8,597 bases of DNA from Halanaerobiales bacterium (lineage in GTDB: Bacteria; Bacillota_F; Halanaerobiia; Halanaerobiales; DTU029): the NCBI GenBank assembly GCA_016278415.1, contig JADQBV010000208.1, positions 1 through 8,597 on the forward strand, given 5' to 3'. Every line of letters starts with the position of its first letter. Within the stretch, counting starts at the first letter, position 1. Of this stretch, positions 1 through 6,540 are shown piece after piece. Made by a program: the position numbers and the translations under genes. A model generated the notes under the pieces. It saw only the letters and a list, made by a program, of their open reading frames with translations, was not told where the DNA came from and made no database searches.

Positions 1-2
1 CC

Positions 3-80
3 GGTTATTCTGAGGGAAAACCTACTGGACCTAAGCCGCAGCGTTTACCTATTATGTCACCATCTATAATTTATTATTAA
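3..80 (+). CDS. 3' end of an unidentified gene (partial)
   Basis: An open frame enters from the left edge and ends at TAA 78-80. The 25 visible residues end in PQRLPIMSPSIIYY, are rich in proline and glycine, and have a hydrophobic last segment. Of the three + frames, this one stays open longest. It ends 24 nt before the ATG of the next gene, so the two could be cotranscribed. In related Firmicutes the genes upstream of dxs are often folD, nusB, xseA, xseB or ispA, but this tail does not match a C-terminus of those that I recognise. Function is not assigned. The frame could be spurious because so little is visible. Confidence 0.5.
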   Translation, partial: GYSEGKPTGPKPQRLPIMSPSIIYY

Positions 81-104
81 AAATAAAGGTGTTGAATAAT
101 TTAT

Positions 105-659
105 ATGAAGAATATAAAAGGTAGTTTACTAATTGCTATCTTTACATTTTTGATTGCTATACTGGTTACACTAAGTTCACAAACAAGAATTCAATATGTT
201 TCTTTTATACCGGCTGTTATTATACTGCTGGTTATTATATTTACTGAAATAATTAGCGATATGGTAGGAGTTGCTGCTACAGTGGCTAATCCTAGGGCAT
301 TTAATGCCAAGGCAGCTAAAAAAATTTTTGGTGCCAAAAACGGATTATATCTTGTTAAGCATTCTGATAAAGTAGCTAGTCTTATGTGTGATATAGTTGG
401 AGATATCTGTGGTACTGTTAGTGGGGCTACTGGTGTAGTTATTACTTTGCGCATTATTAACAATTGGGGAGGAACTCAGTCTTTACTTAATTTATTAATG
501 ATAGGTTTTATATCAGCACTAACTGTTGGTGGAAAGGCTTATTTTAAGGCATTTGGTATTAAAAAAGCTGATGAAGTAATCTTTTATGTAGGAAAAATAT
601 TAGCTGGATTTGAGCTTGTTGGAACAACTATTGGGTCAAAACTACGAGGTGAAAATTAG
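105..659 (+). CDS. oapA: OLE-associated membrane protein OapA
   Basis: This 184-residue integral membrane protein is called OapA, the protein that binds OLE RNA and anchors it to the cell membrane as a ribonucleoprotein. Hydrophobic segments are visible at about residues 6-25, 31-62, 101-117 and 125-145, with a weaker one near 158-175. A basic stretch (about 68-78, with K69, K72, K73, K78) is a plausible RNA-contact region. The motif D96-IVG-D100 matches the DxxxD signature known to be important in Bacillus halodurans OapA. The size (~20 kDa) and the position beside dxs also fit that family. The start is ATG 105; an in-frame TGA at 93-95 excludes earlier ATG, GTG or TTG starts. The Shine-Dalgarno sequence AAGGTG (86-91) is rather far away, at 13 nt. 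The stop TAG abuts the dxs ATG, implying translational coupling. In B. halodurans, as I recall, ole lies directly upstream of oapA; here the RNA candidate is far downstream. The alternative is an uncharacterised membrane protein of the same fold. Confidence 0.85.
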   Translation: MKNIKGSLLIAIFTFLIAILVTLSSQTRIQYVSFIPAVIILLVIIFTEIISDMVGVAATVANPRAFNAKAAKKIFGAKNGLYLVKHSDKVASLMCDIVGDICGTVSGATGVVITLRIINNWGGTQSLLNLLMIGFISALTVGGKAYFKAFGIKKADEVIFYVGKILAGFELVGTTIGSKLRGEN

Positions 660-2570
660 ATGGAAAAGATACTTGAAAAGATTGAATCACCAGGCGATTT
701 AAAGCCTTTAAGTATAGATGAATTGAATATTTTAGCTAAAGAATTAAGAAATTTCATAATAGAAACAGTATCTGATACCGGGGGGCATTTGGCATCAAAC
801 CTTGGTGTAGTTGAGTTAACTCTTGCTTTGCATTACCATTTGAATAGTCCTAAAGATAAAATAGTATGGGATGTTGGACATCAGTGTTATCCACATAAAA
901 TACTTACAGGACGCAGAGAGCAATTTCATACAATTAGGCAATTTAAGGGTTTAAGTGGTTACCCAAAAAGTAAAGAAAGTATCCACGATATTATAGAAAC
1001 TGGTCATAGTAGTACTTCGATTTCTGCAGCATTAGGATTAGCTCTGGCTAGGGATTTGAAGAATCGCAATGATCGTATCTATTCTGTTATTGGCGATGGT
1101 GCTTTGACCGCCGGAATGGCCTTTGAGGCATTAAATCATGCTGGACATTTAGGTACAGACATGACTGTTATTCTAAATGATAATGGTATGTCTATTTCAC
1201 AAAATGTTGGTGCAATATCTCATTATCTTTCAAATTTAAGGACTGATCCAAGACTTCATAAGATGAAGGAAGATATGGAATTTATAATAAGTAAGATTCC
1301 TAAAATAGGATCAACAGTGTCGAAAAGTGTAGAAAGAATTAAAGATGGCTTTAAATATATTTTCCTTTCTGGAATTCTATTTGAAGAAATGGGATTTACC
1401 TATATTGGGCCACTTGACGGACATAATGTCGATGAATTAATTAATAATTTTCAAAAGGCTGATTTAATTGAAGGTCCTGTTTTAATACATGTTAATACCA
1501 AGAAGGGTAAGGGATATAAGCCTGCTGAAAGCCAACCCTCTAAGTTTCATGGTGTTAGCCCTTTTGTGATTGATAATGGGGAAAGTAAACATGAGAAGAA
1601 AAGACTTTCCTTTAGCCAAATATTTGGTCAGACATTAGTAAATATTGCAGAAATGGATCATGATTTAGTAGGAATTACTGCTGCAATGCCAGAGGGCACC
1701 GGACTAAATCTACTAAAAGATAAATATCCTAAGCGTTTTTTTGATGTAGGGATTGCAGAACAACATGCAATTACTCTGGCAAGTGGTTTAGCAAAAGGTG
1801 GTAAAAAGCCTGTTGTTGCCCTTTACTCATCTTTTCTGCAGAGGGCTTATGATCAAGTTATTCATGATGTATGTATTCAAAATCTACCAGTAACAGTAGC
1901 AATTGATAGAAGTGGTATTGTAGGTAGTGATGGCGAAACCCATCAGGGTACATTTGATCTATCTTTTCTAAGAATTGTACCTAATATGATTGTTATGGCT
2001 CCAAGGGATGAAAATCAATTACAACATATGCTTTATACTGCAATTAATAGTGGGAAACCAGCAGCAGTACGTTATCCAAGGGGAGAAATTTACGGTGTTC
2101 AAATGGATGAAGAACTTAAAGAAATTCCAATTGGCAAGGCCGAATTATTACGTGAAGGTGAAGATTTACTGATTATTGCCATTGGCTCTACAGTCTATCC
2201 AGCTCTGGAAGCAGCTGAGTTTTTAGAGAAGCAAGGTCTAAATATTGGAATATTGGATGGACGTTTTATTAAACCACTAGATGAAAGATTAATTATAGAT
2301 AAGATGAAAGAATATAAAAAGATTTTAACTGTTGAAGAACAGGTACTGGCAGGGGGATTTGGTAGCGCTATTTTGGAACTTGCCAATACAAACGGATTAT
2401 ATGATATACAGATTAAACGTCTTGGGTTACCAGATAATTTTATAGAACATGGTTCTCAAAAAAGAATGAGGAATATTTATAAATTAGATAGTCATGGTAT
2501 TGCTGAAAAGGCCCTTGAATTTCTTAGTACTAAGTTGGAGGTATCTGCATGGCCTCGAAAAAACGCCTAG
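660..2570 (+). CDS. dxs: 1-deoxy-D-xylulose-5-phosphate synthase
   Basis: Dxs condenses pyruvate and glyceraldehyde-3-phosphate to DXP with thiamine diphosphate. This is the first step of the MEP isoprenoid pathway and also feeds thiamine and pyridoxal synthesis. The protein is cytosolic. The 636 residues are full length (E. coli has ~620). Visible landmarks are the N-terminal D71-VGHQ-YPHK block, the thiamine-diphosphate/Mg motif G145-DG...N173-DN, the catalytic glutamate E367 in IAEQHAIT, and the C-terminal D416-RSG-VG-DG-THQG segment typical of DXS-type transketolases. ATG 660 directly follows the oapA stop (TAGATG). Its Shine-Dalgarno GAGGTG (646-651) lies inside oapA, so the two are probably translated in a coupled way. 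The 3' end overlaps tlyA by 22 nt. No key residue is missing. Confidence 0.98.
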   Translation: MEKILEKIESPGDLKPLSIDELNILAKELRNFIIETVSDTGGHLASNLGVVELTLALHYHLNSPKDKIVWDVGHQCYPHKILTGRREQFHTIRQFKGLSGYPKSKESIHDIIETGHSSTSISAALGLALARDLKNRNDRIYSVIGDGALTAGMAFEALNHAGHLGTDMTVILNDNGMSISQNVGAISHYLSNLRTDPRLHKMKEDMEFIISKIPKIGSTVSKSVERIKDGFKYIFLSGILFEEMGFTYIGPLDGHNVDELINNFQKADLIEGPVLIHVNTKKGKGYKPAESQPSKFHGVSPFVIDNGESKHEKKRLSFSQIFGQTLVNIAEMDHDLVGITAAMPEGTGLNLLKDKYPKRFFDVGIAEQHAITLASGLAKGGKKPVVALYSSFLQRAYDQVIHDVCIQNLPVTVAIDRSGIVGSDGETHQGTFDLSFLRIVPNMIVMAPRDENQLQHMLYTAINSGKPAAVRYPRGEIYGVQMDEELKEIPIGKAELLREGEDLLIIAIGSTVYPALEAAEFLEKQGLNIGILDGRFIKPLDERLIIDKMKEYKKILTVEEQVLAGGFGSAILELANTNGLYDIQIKRLGLPDNFIEHGSQKRMRNIYKLDSHGIAEKALEFLSTKLEVSAWPRKNA

Positions 2571-3373
2571 ATATTCTATTAGTTGAAAAAGGTATATATG
2601 ATAGTAGGAGTAAGGCTAAAAGGGCAATTATGGCAGGAAAAATCATAGTAAATGGAGAAGTAGTAGATAAAGCTGGAACCCCTTTTAAAGATGATGTAGA
2701 AATTCGAATCAAAGGTGAGGTTTTACCTTTTGTAAGTAGAGGTGGCTTGAAATTAGAAAGGGCATTAAAAGTGTTTGATCTTAATCCAGAGAACAAAGAG
2801 GCAATTGATATAGGTGCTTCTACAGGTGGATTTACTGATTGTTTATTGCAAAATGGAGCCACTAAGGTATATGCCATTGATGTAGGATATGGACAGTTAG
2901 CCTGGAAATTAAGAAAGGATCAGCGAGTTGAAGTAATCGAAAGGACAAATTTTCGTTATCTTACTCCAGAGCAATTACCAGTAAAAGTACCCTTGATTGT
3001 AACAGATGTGTCTTTTATTTCTTTAAGAATAATAATTCCTCAGGCCCTTAAGTTTTTAGAGGTAGATGGTGACATAGTAGCATTAATAAAACCACAGTTT
3101 GAGGCTGGACCAGAACGGGTTGGCAAGAATGGCGTTATCAAGGATAAAAAAATACATATTGACATATTAAATGAAATGCTTAATTTTTTTGTCGAAAATG
3201 AACTGCTAGTTAAAAATCTTAACTTTTCACCGATTACTGGGGCTAGTAGCAAAAATATAGAGTTTTTAATTCATTTAAAATATATAAAAGAAAATAATCA
3301 TGAAAACCAAGATTTTACTCAGTTAATTGAAGATATTGTAGAAAAGGCTCATATTAAATTGGAAGGGAGTTGA
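2549..3373 (+). CDS. tlyA: TlyA-family rRNA 2'-O-methyltransferase (YqxC-like)
   Basis: This is an S-adenosylmethionine-dependent ribose methyltransferase. Characterised TlyA proteins methylate cytidines of 23S rRNA and, in one subtype, also 16S rRNA. Of 274 residues, roughly 4-65 form an S4 RNA-binding domain (KRLDILLVEKG...SRSKAKRAI...GKIIVNG) and the rest an FtsJ/RrmJ-type Rossmann domain. The SAM loop is D87-IGASTGG-94. The K-D-K-E tetrad of this fold appears as K68, D153, K181 and E238, nearly superimposable in position on that of mycobacterial TlyA. The hemolysin label often attached to this family is historical. ATG 2549 has a good Shine-Dalgarno GGAGG (2537-2541) and overlaps dxs by 22 nt. 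nadK follows after 4 nt. The sequence does not settle whether it acts on one or both rRNA sites. Confidence 0.95.
   Translation: MASKKRLDILLVEKGIYDSRSKAKRAIMAGKIIVNGEVVDKAGTPFKDDVEIRIKGEVLPFVSRGGLKLERALKVFDLNPENKEAIDIGASTGGFTDCLLQNGATKVYAIDVGYGQLAWKLRKDQRVEVIERTNFRYLTPEQLPVKVPLIVTDVSFISLRIIIPQALKFLEVDGDIVALIKPQFEAGPERVGKNGVIKDKKIHIDILNEMLNFFVENELLVKNLNFSPITGASSKNIEFLIHLKYIKENNHENQDFTQLIEDIVEKAHIKLEGS
3361..3369 (+). promoter_or_regulatory. Shine-Dalgarno sequence deciding the nadK start
   Basis: GGAAGGGAG lies at the end of tlyA, 8 nt before ATT 3378. It is the only strong ribosome binding site near the nadK N-terminus. A TTG at 3370 directly abuts it but leads into a stop (TAG) after eight codons, and the later in-frame TTG 3441 has no comparable purine block in front of it. 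Confidence 0.7.
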
Positions 3374-3377
3374 TTTT

Positions 3378-4229
3378 ATTCCAACAATCGGTTTAGTCTT
3401 AAATACCCAGAAAGAAGAGGCCTTTAGTATTGCTAAGAAATTGATTAGTTTACTAATTAAAGAAAACATAAACTTCTATATTGAGAAAAAGGCAGCTAAA
3501 ATCTTAGAAAGACCAGAGAAAGCAAATTATAATAAATTACGTTCTGAAACTGATTATGTTATTATTATTGGGGGAGATGGCACTTTCTTACATACTGCTC
3601 ACCATTTTTTTGGGTCAGATGTGCCATTGTTGGGTATTAATATTGGACGTTTAGGTTTTTTAACTGAGATTGAAACTAATGAACTGGATGAAACCTTAGA
3701 AAATCTCTGTACTGGGAATTTTTCTATTGAGAAAAGAATGATTTTAGAAGGAAATATTATGAGTGATGGTGAAGAAGTTTATCATAATTTTGCCTTAAAC
3801 GATTTTGTAGTTCACCGGGGCTCACGCTCTAAATTAGTTGCAATTGATCTTTATATAAATGATGAAATTGTTAATTCTTATAGGGCTGATGGTATTATTA
3901 TTGCAACACCAACTGGTTCTACAGCATATTCCCTGTCTGCAGGTGGTCCTATTATAAATCCGCAAATTCGGGCAATGATTGTAACTCCGATATGTCCACA
4001 TAGTATATTTATTAGACCAATGGTTATTTCTGATCAGGAAAGGTTAAAAATAATTGTTAGTGGGGATTATACGATGAGTTTTACAGCAGATGGTGGTTAT
4101 GATTATACTATCAAATCTAAAGATGAAATATATGTACAAGCATCGAAACGTGAATTATTATTTGTTAAATTACCAGGCAGAACATTTTATTCTATTTTAC
4201 ATAAAAAGATGAAGGCTGGTTTAGTGTGA
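3378..4229 (+). CDS. nadK: NAD kinase, probable ATT (AUU) start
   Basis: NAD kinase phosphorylates NAD+ to NADP+ in the cytosol. Read from ATT 3378 it has 283 residues, a usual length. The N-terminus PTIGLVLNTQKEEAF is the conserved first strand and helix of the family. Further on come G65-GDG-TFLH (the signature nucleotide-binding loop), NIGRLGFLTE, LNDFVVHRG (the conserved N-D/E motif), DGIIIATPTGSTAYSLSAGGP, and PICPHS..RPMV. The only in-frame canonical-type start nearby, TTG 3441, would remove 21 residues including this conserved strand and lacks a clear ribosome binding site. I therefore place the start at ATT, 8 nt after GGAAGGGAG. A one-base sequencing or natural indel is the alternative explanation. 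The gene lies 4 nt after tlyA and 16 nt before the argR ATG. Confidence 0.93.
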   Translation: MPTIGLVLNTQKEEAFSIAKKLISLLIKENINFYIEKKAAKILERPEKANYNKLRSETDYVIIIGGDGTFLHTAHHFFGSDVPLLGINIGRLGFLTEIETNELDETLENLCTGNFSIEKRMILEGNIMSDGEEVYHNFALNDFVVHRGSRSKLVAIDLYINDEIVNSYRADGIIIATPTGSTAYSLSAGGPIINPQIRAMIVTPICPHSIFIRPMVISDQERLKIIVSGDYTMSFTADGGYDYTIKSKDEIYVQASKRELLFVKLPGRTFYSILHKKMKAGLV

Positions 4230-4245
4230 AAGGGGTAAAGCATTG

Positions 4246-4698
4246 ATGAAAAGTAAACGGCATTTAAAAATTGTTAACATTATTAAAGATTATGCTATTA
4301 GTACACAAGAGGATTTAGTAGACAGGTTGCAGAGCCAAGGAATTGAAGTAACTCAAGCTACTATATCTAGAGACATTAAAAAATTAGGATTAATTAAGGT
4401 TCCAGATGGTTATGGTGGGTATAAATATTCTTTGCCTAGTGAAAGAAAACAGACAGATATTAAAAATTGGTTACAAAGAATGTTTAGAGATTTTGTAGTA
4501 GATATGGATTATAGTGAGAATATTATTGTATTAAATACATTACCTGGTACAGCTAATGGGCTTGGTTCAGCCATAGACAATGTAGAATGGGGAGAAATTA
4601 TAGGTTCAGTAGCTGGTGATGATACCCTATTATTAGTCATAAAGCCTAAAGAAATGACGGAAGTCCTTTTCAATAAGCTTCAAGAATTTATGACATAA
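4246..4698 (+). CDS. argR: Arginine repressor ArgR/AhrC
   Basis: This is the arginine-sensing transcription factor. The family forms hexamers that, with L-arginine as corepressor, bind ARG boxes, repress arginine biosynthesis and often activate catabolism. The 150 residues match the family length. The N-terminal winged helix-turn-helix (about 1-70) includes TQEDLVDRLQ...VTQATISRDIKKLGLIKVP. After a linker, the C-terminal oligomerisation and arginine-binding domain contains LPGTANGLGSAID and GSVAGDDTLLLV, with the aspartates expected for ligand binding. The start could be TTG 4243 or ATG 4246; the Shine-Dalgarno AAAGGGG (4229-4235) lies 7 or 10 nt away. I prefer ATG because family members usually begin with a short basic segment like MKSKRHLKI. 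No arginine biosynthesis genes are in view, as is usual at this locus. Confidence 0.96.
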   Translation: MKSKRHLKIVNIIKDYAISTQEDLVDRLQSQGIEVTQATISRDIKKLGLIKVPDGYGGYKYSLPSERKQTDIKNWLQRMFRDFVVDMDYSENIIVLNTLPGTANGLGSAIDNVEWGEIIGSVAGDDTLLLVIKPKEMTEVLFNKLQEFMT

Positions 4699-4716
4699 GT
4701 ATAATATATATTATGT
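4693..4716. repeat. AT-rich inverted repeat between argR and recN
   Basis: ACATAA (4693-4698, overlapping the argR stop) is complementary to TTATGT (4711-4716). After one bulged G the pairing continues as TATA/TATA around a 3-nt centre, giving about 10 pairs. No U-tract follows, so it is not a standard terminator. It does not match the TGAAT/ATTCA halves of an ARG box. It could be an mRNA hairpin, a weak operator, or a chance product of AT-rich sequence. Confidence 0.35.
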
Positions 4717-4746
4717 ACAGAGAAGTGAAGGGAGTATTGATGACTT

Positions 4747-6447
4747 ATGTTAGTTGATTTTAAGGTGAAAAATTTTGCTTTAATTGACGAATTAGAAATT
4801 CATTTTACTAAAGGTTTAAATGTCTTGACAGGTGAAACTGGTGCTGGTAAATCCATAGTTATAGGTGCTTTAGAAATCTTACTTGGTGCAAGGGCATCTT
4901 CAGATCTTGTCAGAAAGGGCAAAGAAAGTGCCTTTATTGAGGCTGCATTTGAGCCTGATCGTATTGATTTAATCAATAATATATTGAAAGACTCAGGAAT
5001 TGAATCAGAAGCAAATATGGTGTTATTGTCTAGAGAAGTTAGGCAAAATGGTAAAAATAGAAATAGAATAAATGGTCAATTGGCAACAGCAGGAATGATT
5101 AAAGATATAAGTAAATTTTTGGTAGATATACATGGACAACATGAGCATCAGCGTTTACTGGATACTGTATCTCAATTAGTAGTATTAGACGAATTTATTG
5201 CTTATGAAGAATATGGTCTTACAAAAAAGGTGAAGGAAACATTTACAAAAATTAGGGAAATAGATAATAAATTATCAGAATTAAATATAGACGAAGCAGA
5301 AAAAGCACGAAAAATCGACCTTCTAGAATTTCAAATTGAAGAAATTGAGGCAGCCCAATTAAAAGATAATGAAATAGAGGAACTTGATAAAGAATTTAAG
5401 ATTTTGGCTAATATGGAAGATATCCACGATGTAGTTGGGGAAATTTACAAAAATATGAATGGTGATGAATATCAAGATAGTCAAGGTATAATGAATCAAA
5501 TTGGTTCTTTTATGAAGAGTCTAGAAGATATTAAAGAGTATGATCAAGAATTAGAGGAATTTCACCAATCAATAAGCGATGTTTTTTTTCAGGTTCAGGA
5601 TATATCATTTAGGTTAAATGATTATTATGAAACCCTTGAATTCGATCAGGGAAAGTTGGATAAAATAGAGACTAGGCTTTCTTTGCTAGCAGCTATACAA
5701 AGGAAATATGGGAAAACTGTCGAAAAAATTCGTGAATATCATCATGAAATGCAAGAACGCCTAGATAATTTATTGTCACAGGATAAATTAATAGAAGAAT
5801 TAAAGAGAAAAAAAGAAAAACTTTTAGAAGATTATTATGAAAATGCAAATAAATTGTCTAAACTTCGACAAAAAAAAGCCTTAGAATTGGAAGAGATAAT
5901 TGCTCATGAGTTAGCCGACTTAGCAATGGATAATACTGAATTTAAAATAGACTTTAAAGAGAAATCACCAGCTATTGATGGGATAGACCGAGTAGAATTT
6001 CTGATATCTCCTAATCCAGGCGAAGACTTGAAACCATTATCAAAAATTGCATCAGGTGGAGAGCTTTCCAGAATTATGTTGGCTCTTAAAACTATTATTG
6101 CTCATATAGATGAAGTTGATACATTAATATTTGATGAGGTTGATACTGGAGTTGGTGGTAAAGTTGCTCAAATGATGGCTGAAAAGTTGGCTATTATCGG
6201 TAAAAAGCGACAAGTTTTATGTATAACTCATTTACCACAGGTTGCTAGTATGGCTGATAATCATTTCTATATTTCTAAGGAAATGGAAGACAATCGTACT
6301 CACACTAATATTTACAATCTTGATAGTGAAAGTAGAAAAGAAGAATTAGCCCGTATGTTAGGTGGCGTTGAATTAACTGATACAACTATTAAACATGCAC
6401 AGGAAATGCTGGACTTAGCAAAGCAGAAAAAAACGGAATTGTTATAA
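4747..6447 (+). CDS. recN: DNA repair protein RecN
   Basis: RecN is an SMC-like ATPase that gathers and holds DNA ends during recombinational repair of double-strand breaks. It associates with the nucleoid and works with RecA. The 566 residues are full length. The N-terminal ATPase half starts with LVDFKVKNFALIDE and has Walker A G29-ETGAGKS-36, then NRINGQ and the D127-IHGQHEHQ Q-loop. Residues ~160-400 are charged and heptad-rich, typical of the antiparallel coiled coil. The C-terminal half has the ABC signature S436-GGELSR, Walker B LIFD463-E464-VDTGVGG, and the H-loop CITHLPQVAS. ATG 4747 is the only sensible start (in-frame TGA at 4741). GAAGGGAG (4727-4734) sits 12 nt upstream, which is somewhat long. 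Another ATG at 4740 opens an out-of-frame five-codon ORF across the start. Confidence 0.98.
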   Translation: MLVDFKVKNFALIDELEIHFTKGLNVLTGETGAGKSIVIGALEILLGARASSDLVRKGKESAFIEAAFEPDRIDLINNILKDSGIESEANMVLLSREVRQNGKNRNRINGQLATAGMIKDISKFLVDIHGQHEHQRLLDTVSQLVVLDEFIAYEEYGLTKKVKETFTKIREIDNKLSELNIDEAEKARKIDLLEFQIEEIEAAQLKDNEIEELDKEFKILANMEDIHDVVGEIYKNMNGDEYQDSQGIMNQIGSFMKSLEDIKEYDQELEEFHQSISDVFFQVQDISFRLNDYYETLEFDQGKLDKIETRLSLLAAIQRKYGKTVEKIREYHHEMQERLDNLLSQDKLIEELKRKKEKLLEDYYENANKLSKLRQKKALELEEIIAHELADLAMDNTEFKIDFKEKSPAIDGIDRVEFLISPNPGEDLKPLSKIASGGELSRIMLALKTIIAHIDEVDTLIFDEVDTGVGGKVAQMMAEKLAIIGKKRQVLCITHLPQVASMADNHFYISKEMEDNRTHTNIYNLDSESRKEELARMLGGVELTDTTIKHAQEMLDLAKQKKTELL

Positions 6448-6486
6448 AAAGGATAATTATTTTAAATATATTACACTATATTTTTG

Positions 6487-6492
6487 TATAAT
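6487..6492 (+). promoter_or_regulatory. Candidate -10 box ahead of the noncoding RNA
   Basis: A perfect TATAAT, preceded by TG, lies in the ~90-nt very AT-rich spacer (6448-6540) after recN and before the structured region. No good -35 hexamer sits at 16-18 nt, so if it is real it may act partly through the upstream TG. Transcription from it would begin near 6499, about 40 nt before the closing stem of the RNA. Chance TATAAT matches are common in such sequence. The RNA may instead be processed from the operon transcript. Confidence 0.35.
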
Positions 6493-6540
6493 AATTTTAT
6501 CTATATTTATCTATATAAGAAATTCCTAATTAAGAACGTG

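Noticed and set aside
1990..2172. A 60-codon plus-strand frame inside dxs
   Set aside because: It is an out-of-frame shadow of the conserved Dxs coding sequence, with no start signal of its own.
2530..2877. A 115-codon minus-strand open frame
   Set aside because: It lies wholly opposite dxs/tlyA, which are well supported, and its translation shows no recognisable domain. The other minus-strand frames (191-463, 2195-2386, 3040-3252) are rejected for the same reason.
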